From assembly GCA_003242315.1 (NCBI GenBank), contig QGUY01000276.1:1-5193 (forward strand): a stretch of 5,193 bases of DNA. Direction: 5' to 3'. The notes below the pieces were generated by a model that did not search any database, was not told the DNA's origin, and saw only the letters and a list, made by a program, of their open reading frames with translations. Positions 1 to 5,193 of the stretch are shown here, piece by piece. Source of the DNA: Bacteroidota bacterium (GTDB lineage Bacteria; Bacteroidota; Bacteroidia; Cytophagales; Cyclobacteriaceae). The translations under genes and the position numbers were made by a program. How positions within the stretch are numbered: the first letter of the stretch is position 1; the number at the start of each line of letters is the position of its first letter.

Positions 1-57
1 AAAAAGCCGGAATCGGAATTTCTGGCTTGCTCGGTGGGTCGGAGAATGGGATAAAAG
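1..57 (+). pseudogene. Frame-broken remnant of the winged-helix DNA-binding region of the GntR-type regulator
   Basis: The downstream gene opens with the wing of a GntR helix-turn-helix domain (G-P-K-G-G-Y-F-V), so the rest of that domain should lie here. The downstream frame is stopped by TAA at 52-54. Pieces that look right occur in different frames: A-R-W at 29-37 in frame 2 and E-N-G-I-K at 42-56 in frame 3. Dropping G57 would join the latter to V-T-L-G-P-K-G-G. Together they resemble the usual 'EALRWLEN-G-hydrophobic-VTLGPKGGYFV' end of such a domain. At least two indels are needed. Either the gene is decayed, or this is the error-prone end of a contig. The reading is inferred from family resemblance. 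Confidence 0.4.
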
Positions 58-522
58 GTGACGCTGGGGCCGAAGGGTGGTTACTTCGTCAATTCGCTGA
101 CTGCGGAAGACATCGTTCAGATCAGGGAGCTCCGGGAAATTCTTGAAATCGGAGCGCTACGCCTTGCATGTGAGAAGATCACCAAGGAACAGATTGCGCG
201 TCTGGAAAAAATCTGCAAGGACTTCAGCACTATGGTCGAGCAGGGATATTATGCCGGCGCGTGCGAAGCTGACCTGCGATTTCATGAAACGTTGATAGAA
301 TGTACGGGGAACGAAAAGCTCCTGCGTACTTACACGAATAGTCACATCCCGTTATTTCATCGCCAGCTTACGAAGAGCAGCAGTTCGGAAGGCGATTACG
401 AACTCACCGACAAGGAACACCGCGCAATCGTGAAGGCACTTGCTGAGAGAAATTTTGCGCAGGCGGAGGAGGTTATGCGGAAGCACTTTGCCCGTGGTGC
501 CAACATGATCGAAATCGATTGA
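58..522 (+). CDS. GntR/FadR-family transcriptional regulator, FCD ligand-binding domain (5' incomplete)
   Basis: The 154 residues are nearly all an FCD (FadR C-terminal) domain, the all-helical effector-binding part of GntR regulators that often respond to sugar acids, fatty acids or organic acids. Residues 4-11 (GPKGGYFV) are the tail of the preceding winged-helix domain. The 'IRELREILEIGALRLA' helix (22-37) begins the FCD fold. The four expected metal ligands are visible: D72 and H76 in DLRFHETL, H121 in KEHRAIVKAL, and H143 in MRKHF. A whole family member is about 220-240 residues, so the DNA-binding third is missing. The GTG at 58 is only the first possible start after an in-frame TAA at 52-54 and is probably not a true start. 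The TGA is at 520-522. The ligand and target genes cannot be told from this window. The domain call is firm; whether the gene works is not. Confidence 0.8.
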   Translation: MTLGPKGGYFVNSLTAEDIVQIRELREILEIGALRLACEKITKEQIARLEKICKDFSTMVEQGYYAGACEADLRFHETLIECTGNEKLLRTYTNSHIPLFHRQLTKSSSSEGDYELTDKEHRAIVKALAERNFAQAEEVMRKHFARGANMIEID

Positions 523-555
523 CACTAAATTCATCCTCGTTGCCTTAGAAGGTAG

Positions 556-586
556 TTTGAATTCTATTTCATTACCTGTAATTTAC
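556..586 (+). promoter_or_regulatory. Weak candidate Bacteroidota-type promoter before the antiporter gene
   Basis: TTTG at 556-559 is followed after 19 bases by TAATTTAC at 579-586. This fits the Bacteroidota -33 TTTG and -7 TAnnTTTG layout except for the last two bases of the -7 box. It would leave a leader of roughly 70 bases before the ATG at 665. That leader contains a small hairpin, GTCAG 595-599 paired with CTGAC 608-612. The rest of the 523-664 gap shows no gene. The match is partial and could be chance. Confidence 0.25.
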
Positions 587-590
587 CGGT
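572..590 (+). repeat. Direct repeat TTACC(T/G)GT, copies 11 bases apart
   Basis: TTACCTGT at 572-579 and TTACCGGT at 583-590 differ at one base and start 11 bases apart, about one helical turn. They overlap the candidate -7 box upstream of the antiporter, so they could be a paired operator site. There is no independent support, and such short repeats arise by chance. Confidence 0.3.
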
Positions 591-664
591 TCTGGTCAGT
601 CTGTGGGCTGACATGCATACAGGAACTTCAACCGAGGGAATTTAGAGTTCGATAAGTTGACGGT

Positions 665-3007
665 ATGGGACATTTGCCTGCATTGATTCAGGACCTGGCG
701 CTGATACTGATAGCTGGTGCGATCGTGACACTTCTTTTCAGGAAGATCCGGCAACCACTGGTTCTGGGTTACATCATTGCGGGCTTTCTTGTAGGGCCGC
801 ATTTCAAGTTCCTCCCAAGCGTAGCAGACAATGACAATATAGAAACCCTTGCCGAGATCGGTGTCATCTTCCTGCTCTTCAGCCTGGGTCTCGAGTTCAG
901 CTTCAAGAAGCTGATGCGGGTAGGCGGCGCTGCGTCTATCACGGCACTTGTTGAGATCATCGCCATTACGGCACTGGGATACTATGCTGGAAAGTTCCTG
1001 GGCTGGTCTACCATGGACAGCCTGTTCCTCGGAGGGATGTTGGCGAGTTCTTCAACCACCATCATCATCAGGGCATTCGATGAGTTAGGTGTGAAGACCA
1101 GGCAGTATGCACGCATTGTCTTCGGTGTTTTGGTCGTTGAGGACATCGTCGTCATTCTCCTCATGGTGTTGCTTTCCACCATTGCAGTTGCCCAGGAATT
1201 CGAAGGCATGGAGATCGTATATACGATCGTCAAACTCGTGTTCTTCCTGGCGTTCTGGTTCCTGAGCGGCATTTTCCTGTTGCCATCTCTCTTGAAAGGG
1301 GCGCGATCGCTGTTCGACGGGGAGACGTTGCTTATCTTCGTTATAGGACTGTGTCTTGGTATGGTCGTGCTCGCAACTCAGGCTGGGTTTTCGGCCGAGC
1401 TCGGCGCATTCATTATGGGCTCTATTATTGCCGAGACAACTAAAGCCGAAACCGTCGAGCATCTCATTAAACCCGTTAAGGACTTGTTCGGCGCGGTCTT
1501 TTTTGTCTCAGTGGGAATGATGATCGATCCGCAGGCCATTGTTGAGTATGGATGGCCGGTGGTTGTCGTCACCCTCATCACGTTGGTGGGTAAGCTTGTA
1601 GCCACTACCATCGGCGCAATCCTTTCCGGACAGCCGCTGAAGCAGTCGGTGCAGGTGGGAATGAGCATGGCTCAGATCGGTGAATTTGCATTTATCGTTG
1701 CAACACTAGGTCTTTCGCTGGGTGTTATCTCGAACTTCCTTTTTCCTGTCGCGGTCGGCGCTTCGGCGATTACAACATTCACCACGCCGTACCTTATTAA
1801 ATATTCAGAGCCGTTCTATAATTTTCTCGAACGCATCCTGCCCAGAAAGTGGATCGACGCCCTCAATACTTATTCCACCGGTACGGCCAATATCCAGGCT
1901 GAAAGTACATGGAAGGTCGTGCTTAAGTCATACGCCACTATCGCGGCAACCAACGGCATTCTGGTCGTGGCGATTATTGTCTTCTCTTTGAATTTTCTCA
2001 TGCCTTTCCTTGGGCACAATATCGAAAATCCCACACTCCGAAATTTTGCCGGGCTGATCATCACACTCGGGGTTGCCGCACCATTCCTGTGGGCGTTCAT
2101 GGCGAAGCGTCCGAACAACCTCGCCTACAGAGAACTTTGGATGGAGAAGCGATATAACCGCGGACCACTGCTGGTGATCGAAATCGCGAGGGTGGTTGTA
2201 GGTGTTCTCATTATCGGTTTCTTCGTATTCAGAGTGTTCTCGACACAAATGGCCATTCTCGTCGTGGTGCCCGTGGCCGTTCTCGTTCTCTTCATCCTTG
2301 CGCGTCGCATTCAGAATTTTTATCAGCGTATTGAAGTTCGTTTTCTCGCCAATCTCAATGAGCGCGAAAGCCAGGCAGAGCGTGCCGAGGAGGCTCTACG
2401 CGCGAAACGTCCTGAGCGTGACCGCTTCAAGAGTGAACTCCAGCCGTGGGATGCTCACATCGTAGAACTGGAAGTAGCGCCTGAAGCTGAGTACGTGGGC
2501 AAGACACTTATGGAGTTACAGTGGCGGGAGCAGTATGGCATAAATATCGTATTCATTCGTAGAGGGGAGAAACTCATTCACGCACCGGGCCGCTATAACA
2601 AGTTGCTGCCGCATGACCTGGTTGGCATCATTGCGACCGACGAACAGATTCAGAAATTCAAGCCGGTGTTCGATGCCAAAGAAGAAACCGCACCCGTCGT
2701 GGACGTGGAAGACATTGCCCTGCAGAAAATCGTCGTTAACGAGCATACCAAGCTGAAAGGAAAGGATATCCGCAGTTCGGGATTGCGCGAACGCACCAAC
2801 GGTCTCGTCATCGGAATCGAACGCGGCGGCCAACGCATCCTCAATCCCGAATCTACCACGGTCTTCGAATGGGACGACATTGTATGGATCGTAGGCGACC
2901 GGAAGAAGATCAATGAATTGGCAAGGCCTGGAGGGAAGACGGAGGAAAAGGCAGTCGCTGGGGATGGGAAGGATGGTAAGAAGTCAGAAGTGATCGATAA
3001 TCGGTAA
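665..3007 (+). CDS. CPA2-type monovalent cation:proton antiporter with two C-terminal TrkA-C domains
   Basis: This is a 780-residue inner-membrane protein that should exchange K+ or Na+ for H+ in pH and ion homeostasis. Residues 8-380 form the Na+/H+ exchanger domain. Family motifs are G-Y-I-I-A-G-F-L-V-G-P (35-45), FLLFSLGLEF (69-78), SSSTTIIIRAFDELG (128-142), the ion-binding E159-D160 pair, SAELGAFIMGSIIAE (243-257), FFVSVGMMID (279-288), K310, and QIGEFAFIVA (337-346). About four further helices follow at 420-546, then a charged, probably coiled-coil stretch (550-592). Two TrkA-C/RCK_C domains come next at about 594-667 and 682-752, then a hydrophilic Lys/Gly-rich tail. No Rossmann-type RCK_N is seen, so it differs from KefB/KefC. 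An in-frame TAA at 653-655 makes the ATG at 665 the natural start; no Shine-Dalgarno is visible. Ion choice (K+ versus Na+) cannot be read from sequence. Confidence 0.92.
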   Translation: MGHLPALIQDLALILIAGAIVTLLFRKIRQPLVLGYIIAGFLVGPHFKFLPSVADNDNIETLAEIGVIFLLFSLGLEFSFKKLMRVGGAASITALVEIIAITALGYYAGKFLGWSTMDSLFLGGMLASSSTTIIIRAFDELGVKTRQYARIVFGVLVVEDIVVILLMVLLSTIAVAQEFEGMEIVYTIVKLVFFLAFWFLSGIFLLPSLLKGARSLFDGETLLIFVIGLCLGMVVLATQAGFSAELGAFIMGSIIAETTKAETVEHLIKPVKDLFGAVFFVSVGMMIDPQAIVEYGWPVVVVTLITLVGKLVATTIGAILSGQPLKQSVQVGMSMAQIGEFAFIVATLGLSLGVISNFLFPVAVGASAITTFTTPYLIKYSEPFYNFLERILPRKWIDALNTYSTGTANIQAESTWKVVLKSYATIAATNGILVVAIIVFSLNFLMPFLGHNIENPTLRNFAGLIITLGVAAPFLWAFMAKRPNNLAYRELWMEKRYNRGPLLVIEIARVVVGVLIIGFFVFRVFSTQMAILVVVPVAVLVLFILARRIQNFYQRIEVRFLANLNERESQAERAEEALRAKRPERDRFKSELQPWDAHIVELEVAPEAEYVGKTLMELQWREQYGINIVFIRRGEKLIHAPGRYNKLLPHDLVGIIATDEQIQKFKPVFDAKEETAPVVDVEDIALQKIVVNEHTKLKGKDIRSSGLRERTNGLVIGIERGGQRILNPESTTVFEWDDIVWIVGDRKKINELARPGGKTEEKAVAGDGKDGKKSEVIDNR

Positions 3008-3028
3008 TCGGTGTAGATGGGATCACTT
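2988..3028 (+). terminator. Inverted repeat spanning the antiporter stop codon (possible terminator or mRNA 3' hairpin)
   Basis: AAGTGATC at 2988-2995 and GATCACTT at 3021-3028 are perfect 8-base complements separated by 25 bases, with the TAA stop (3005-3007) in the loop. No run of T follows, and the loop is long, so it is not a textbook intrinsic terminator. It could stabilise the mRNA end or be chance. Confidence 0.25.
2998..3011 (+). repeat. Perfect tandem heptamer TAATCGG x2 containing the stop codon
   Basis: TAATCGG occurs at 2998-3004 and again at 3005-3011 with no gap. The first copy encodes the end of N779-R780, and the first three bases of the second copy are the antiporter's TAA stop. 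A heptamer duplication would change the reading frame, so it may have set the present C-terminus. Confidence 0.7.
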
Positions 3029-3075
3029 TGCAGAGATGCACGTCTGTTCGTCTCCTGGAACCTACCCCTACGAAT

Positions 3076-3187
3076 CCCCCTATGTGCCTATGTATACCCC
3101 TATGTGATCTATATGATTCAACATAAGTAACTCGTTCTGATTTTTGAACCCATAGGGCACATGGAATACATATAGGACACATAGAGG
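3076..3187. repeat. Long imperfect palindrome built from CCTATGTG units
   Basis: The left arm (3076-3112) carries CCTATGTG at 3079-3086, CCTATGT at 3087-3093 and CCTATGTG at 3099-3106. The right arm (3149-3187) carries their inverted, diverged copies. Paired blocks are CTATGTG 3080-3086 with CACATAG 3178-3184, CCTAT 3087-3091 with ATAGG 3172-3176, GTAT 3092-3095 with ATAC 3166-3169, ATGTG 3102-3106 with CACAT 3158-3162, CTAT 3109-3112 with ATAG 3152-3155, and TTCAA 3117-3121 with TTGAA 3144-3148. A loop of 22 bases remains. It fills most of the 225-base spacer between the antiporter and the Crp-type gene, where no gene is seen. It could act as a terminator or mRNA-processing hairpin, or be a dispersed repetitive (REP-like) element. 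I recall similar CTATGTG-rich spacers in this group but cannot confirm it here. Confidence 0.65.
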
Positions 3188-3209
3188 CCTGCCAACGTAA
3201 ACACGTACG

Positions 3210-3233
3210 CACCTAAACACCTGAACACGATTA
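3210..3233 (+). repeat. Degenerate 8-base tandem repeat running into the regulator's start codon
   Basis: CACCTAAA (3210-3217) and CACCTGAA (3218-3225) are near-identical octamers. CACGATTA (3226-3233) is a decayed third copy whose final A is the first base of the ATG. Related AAACAC text occurs just upstream, around 3199-3204. The repeat occupies the place where a ribosome binding site would sit, and no Shine-Dalgarno is present. Confidence 0.5.
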
Positions 3234-3826
3234 TGGATTCCAGTTTGATTCTGAAGAACGTCGCCCGGTATATTGAGCTAACACCGGAGGAGAGCGACTT
3301 CTTCTTATCGTTACTGGAACCCAAGCTTCTGGAGCGAAAGAAAATCTATCTTAGAGCAGGAGAAATCTGTAACAACAGTGCGTACGTCTTGAATGGAGCA
3401 TTGAAAAGCTATACGGTGGATGCCCAGGGCAAAGAACATATTTTGAGTTTTGCTACGCGCGACTGGTGGATAGCGGACCTGTATAGTTTGCTCTCCCGTA
3501 AACCCGCCATCCTCAACATAGAAGCCATCGACAATACTGAAGTACTTCTATTGTCGCGACGCAATCAGCAAATTTTGTATGAGAAGGTGCCCAAGTTCGA
3601 AAGGTTCTTCAGGATACTCGTCGAGAATGCACTGGTCGCCAGTCAGCAAAGGCTCATTGACAATATGAGCATTGCTGCCGAAGAACGCTATCTCAACTTT
3701 ATTAAGAAGTATCCCGACATACCAGCGTGTGTTCCTCAGCGAAGCATCGCGTCCTACCTTGGAATCACACCGGAATTTCTCAGCAAGATCAGGGCACGCC
3801 TGGCCAAAAAACAAAAAGTAGGCTAG
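3233..3826 (+). CDS. Crp/Fnr-family transcriptional regulator
   Basis: This 197-residue cytoplasmic DNA-binding protein has the usual length for Bacteroidota members of the family. Residues 20-110 form the cyclic-nucleotide-binding-type beta barrel (AGEICNNSAYVLNGALKSY at 42-60, then DWWIADLYSLL at 77-87). Residues 112-145 are the dimerisation helix. The C-terminus has the winged helix-turn-helix, with AEERYLNFIKKYPDI (149-163) and VPQRSIASYLGITPEFLSKI (167-186) containing the recognition helix. The phosphate-binding cassette of true CRP (G-E-L-A with R-A) is absent, and no Fnr-type cysteine cluster is seen, so neither cAMP nor oxygen sensing is indicated. The ATG at 3233 is the only ATG start after an in-frame TAG at 3182-3184. 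The TAG stop at 3824-3826 overlaps the stop of the converging TRIC gene. Targets are unknown; nothing divergent sits beside it. Confidence 0.92.
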   Translation: MDSSLILKNVARYIELTPEESDFFLSLLEPKLLERKKIYLRAGEICNNSAYVLNGALKSYTVDAQGKEHILSFATRDWWIADLYSLLSRKPAILNIEAIDNTEVLLLSRRNQQILYEKVPKFERFFRILVENALVASQQRLIDNMSIAAEERYLNFIKKYPDIPACVPQRSIASYLGITPEFLSKIRARLAKKQKVG

Positions 3827-4434
3827 CGGTTGCGGAAGTTTGGAAGAGCAAGTCGGTACTTCACTGCCAGGATCCGGATCAGGAAGATCAGAATTATCGA
3901 AGCCGTCATGTTAATGTTTCGTTCGACACCCGCGCGAAAGAGGATGAGATAAAGAATCGCGCCTGCAAGGCATGCAGTTGCATAGATTTCTTTTCTGAAG
4001 AGAACCGGCGTCTCATTTGTCAGCACATCCCGCAGAACACCACCCATAATCGCTGTAAACATGCCCATGATAGCCGCGATCTCCGGCCTTACGCCGAGCG
4101 CCAGTGCCTTTTCTACGCCCAGGATCGTGAAGAAGGATATACCAAGTGCGTCGAACACCAAAAACGTGCGCTTGAGGCGTTCGAGTGACTTGACAAATAT
4201 GAACGCCACAATGATGCCTGCGAAGATTGCATACAAATACCCGATGTCGCCAATCCATACCAAGGGATAGCTGCCCAGCATGATGTCGCGGAGCGTACCA
4301 CCTCCGATAGCGGTAACAAATCCTGTGAAGCCCGCTCCGAAAAGATCGTCATGCTGATCCTGCACGGCTAGCGCACCCGAGATGGCAAAGAAGAATGTAC
4401 CGAGCATTTCGAGAGCGTACTGGAATCCCATCAT
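3823..4434 (-). CDS. TRIC/UPF0126 (YicG-like) membrane protein, probable cation channel family
   Basis: This 203-residue protein has about seven hydrophobic helices (roughly 4-24, 33-52, 63-83, 91-111, 117-137, 149-168, 174-194), as expected for trimeric intracellular cation channel (TRIC/UPF0126) proteins. The internal two-fold repeat is clear. The first half has FAISGALA (16-23) and GGGTLRDIMLG (44-54). The second half has DALGISFFTILG (95-106) and MGGVLRDVLTNE (130-141) followed by LFRKEIYATACLAG (145-158). The glycine-rich GG-x-x-R-D turns line the pore in known structures. Prokaryotic members have been described as K+-permeable; a role in glycine uptake has also been suggested for some relatives, so the substrate is left open. 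Two ATGs are adjacent (4434 and 4431); the first is used. The TAG stop (3825-3823) overlaps the Crp gene's stop. The gene follows the hydrolase on the same strand, 65 bases downstream. Confidence 0.92.
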   Translation of the reverse strand: MMGFQYALEMLGTFFFAISGALAVQDQHDDLFGAGFTGFVTAIGGGTLRDIMLGSYPLVWIGDIGYLYAIFAGIIVAFIFVKSLERLKRTFLVFDALGISFFTILGVEKALALGVRPEIAAIMGMFTAIMGGVLRDVLTNETPVLFRKEIYATACLAGAILYLILFRAGVERNINMTASIILIFLIRILAVKYRLALPNFRNR

Positions 4435-4456
4435 GATTTGAGAAAGTGTGAATGCG

Positions 4457-4464
4457 CAAAAGTA
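4457..4464 (-). promoter_or_regulatory. TAnnTTTG -7 promoter element before the TRIC gene
   Basis: On the - strand TACTTTTG (4464 to 4457) matches the Bacteroidota -7 consensus TAnnTTTG exactly and lies 22 bases before the ATG at 4434, giving a short leader. No TTTG or TTG -33 element is found at the usual 18-21 bases upstream, so it may be weak or fortuitous. It lies in the 65-base gap after the hydrolase stop codon, so the TRIC gene could have its own transcript. Confidence 0.4.
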
Positions 4465-4499
4465 TGGTGAAATCGCGGTATATTGTAGGGCAGGTACAG

Positions 4500-5144
4500 T
4501 CAGGTTCGGAAAATGAGCGTGTTCGCTCTTTCAATTTCTTTATCGCTGATCGTGTGACCTAAACCAGGAAATATTTCCTGCGTCACATCTGCACCCATTT
4601 TCCTGAGCAGGTGGGCTGTTTCATAAACTCTCGATACCGGTACATGCGGATCGGGATCACTTGTACCAATATATATTGGAGTAGACGCAAAGTGCCCCTT
4701 GTATCGTTCCTGGTAAATCCTGTCTCCAATTAAACCTCCGGTAAATGCAGCGATGCCACCCCAATGGCGTGCATTGCGGGCGACAAATTCCAGTGTAAGG
4801 CAGGCACCTTGTGAAAAGCCCGCGAAGTAGATTTGATTGCTTTCCAGTCCGGCAGCGTTTAAGTCGCCAACCAGTTCAGCAATCAGATCTAATGCGGATG
4901 TAAGCCAGGGTTCGTTTTGTTCCGGTAGCGCAAGAAAGGAATAGGGATACCATGTGTGATTGGTCGCTTCGGGTGCCCAGAGGGTGTAACCCTCAACGTC
5001 CAGGTAATTACCCAGAGTGAGAATGTCCCGCGCGCTGGCACCTCGTCCATGCAAGAGGATGATCGCCTTTCCCGCCGCTGCGGGTTCTGGTCCACGCGCT
5101 ATGACTTCCTTCTTATGCACGTCCTGGTTTCCAAATATCGGCAT
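4500..5144 (-). CDS. Phospholipase/carboxylesterase-family alpha/beta serine hydrolase
   Basis: This 214-residue cytoplasmic esterase-type hydrolase (no signal peptide) belongs to the PF02230-like family of short carboxylesterases, including acyl-thioesterases and MhqD-like enzymes. From the ATG at 5144, AIILLHGRGASARDIL (27-42) supplies the oxyanion strand-turn. GFSQGA (109-114) carries the nucleophile S111. SDPDPHVP (162-169) places the acid at D165. GLGHTI (194-199) gives the base H197. The triad is complete, so the enzyme should be active; the substrate is not readable. The start is uncertain. The frame is open to the window edge: ATG at 5180 would add 12 residues, while GTG at 5120 (VHKKEVIARG...) better matches my memory of where relatives begin. 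It would also cut the overlap with the upstream gene from 32 to 8 bases. The TGA stop is at 4502-4500. Confidence 0.88.
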   Translation of the reverse strand: MPIFGNQDVHKKEVIARGPEPAAAGKAIILLHGRGASARDILTLGNYLDVEGYTLWAPEATNHTWYPYSFLALPEQNEPWLTSALDLIAELVGDLNAAGLESNQIYFAGFSQGACLTLEFVARNARHWGGIAAFTGGLIGDRIYQERYKGHFASTPIYIGTSDPDPHVPVSRVYETAHLLRKMGADVTQEIFPGLGHTISDKEIERANTLIFRT

Positions 5145-5193
5145 AGGCTTCGGGATCCTTTTTGAATCGCGAGTGCACATAAGGACAAGGCCG
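5113..5193 (-). CDS. C-terminal end of an unidentified protein (partial, runs off the window)
   Basis: Reading from the window edge on the - strand, 26 codons end at TAA (5115-5113). They give R-P-C-P-Y-V-H-S, then RFKKDPEAYADIWKPGRA. The residue mix (charged, one Trp, ordered Pro/Gly) looks like a genuine protein tail. It overlaps the hydrolase reading frame in a different phase, as neighbouring genes in an operon often do. Its stop lies just inside the likely hydrolase start, suggesting coupled translation. I do not recognise the family. The R-P-C-P-Y start vaguely recalls the Cys-rich ends of small Bacteroidota proteins, but only one Cys is visible. Confidence 0.45.
   Translation of the reverse strand, partial: RPCPYVHSRFKKDPEAYADIWKPGRA

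Noticed and set aside
595..612. Hairpin GTCAG/CTGAC as terminator of the FCD regulator
   Set aside because: Only five base pairs with an 8-base loop and no following T run; too weak to call.
1085..1462. 125-codon open frame on the - strand
   Set aside because: It lies wholly inside the antiporter gene. The translation is rich in His, Glu, Asn and Gln with no recognisable domain, as expected for the antisense of a membrane protein gene.
1928..2248. 106-codon open frame on the - strand
   Set aside because: Antisense of the antiporter's extra-helix region; no motif and no start signal.
3139..3146. GATTTTTG as a -7 promoter box for the Crp gene
   Set aside because: It misses the first base of TAnnTTTG, lacks a -33 TTTG at the right distance, and lies within the palindrome's loop and stem.
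3008..3232. CRISPR array or small RNA gene in the spacer
   Set aside because: Repeats are short, diverged and without regular unique spacers, and there is no cas gene. The palindrome alone does not support a defined RNA family.
3727..4188. 153-codon open frame on the + strand across the Crp/TRIC junction
   Set aside because: It overlaps two well-supported genes in other frames; its product is Cys/His/Arg-rich without family motifs, so it is a shadow of the TRIC gene.
665..4434. Antiporter, Crp regulator and TRIC protein as one novel ion-homeostasis system
   Set aside because: The TRIC gene is on the opposite strand, a repeat-filled spacer separates the antiporter and regulator, and no shared regulatory site is visible. 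Two cation-related genes nearby is weak evidence.

Overview
The window reads as ordinary chromosomal DNA from a member of the Bacteroidota, most likely the Chitinophagaceae or a close relative. This rests on three things: the Crp/Fnr-type regulator is of the kind common in that phylum; start codons lack clear Shine-Dalgarno sequences; and one gene is preceded by an exact TAnnTTTG element, the Bacteroidota -7 promoter motif. The assignment comes from remembered family features, not from a search. Base composition looks balanced (near half G+C by eye) with no obvious island.

Layout. Positions 1-522 hold the effector-binding (FCD) half of a GntR/FadR-family regulator on the + strand. Its DNA-binding half is off the edge or scrambled across reading frames in the first 57 bases. 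After a 142-base gap with a weak promoter candidate comes a 780-residue CPA2-type cation:proton antiporter (665-3007, +) with two C-terminal TrkA-C (RCK_C) domains but no visible NAD-binding RCK_N domain. A 225-base spacer (3008-3232) carries no gene but is rich in repeats: a tandem heptamer across the antiporter stop codon, a long imperfect palindrome built on the unit CCTATGTG, and an 8-base tandem repeat running into the next start codon. A Crp/Fnr-family regulator follows (3233-3826, +).

The right part is on the - strand. A TRIC/UPF0126 (YicG-like) seven-helix membrane protein (4434 to 3823) converges on the Crp gene, and both stop codons lie within one CTAG tetramer. Upstream of it lie a phospholipase/carboxylesterase-family serine hydrolase (5144 to 4500) and the last 26 codons of an unidentified gene (5193 to 5113) that overlaps the hydrolase start. 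These three may be partly co-transcribed, with an internal promoter before the TRIC gene.

There is no strong evidence that the genes form one pathway. The antiporter and the TRIC protein both concern monovalent cations, but they are in opposite orientation with a regulator between them. I see no undescribed defence, mobile or biosynthetic system. The points most worth a second look are the repeat-filled spacer, the frame-broken regulator at the left edge, the unusual antiporter architecture, and the shared CTAG stop.
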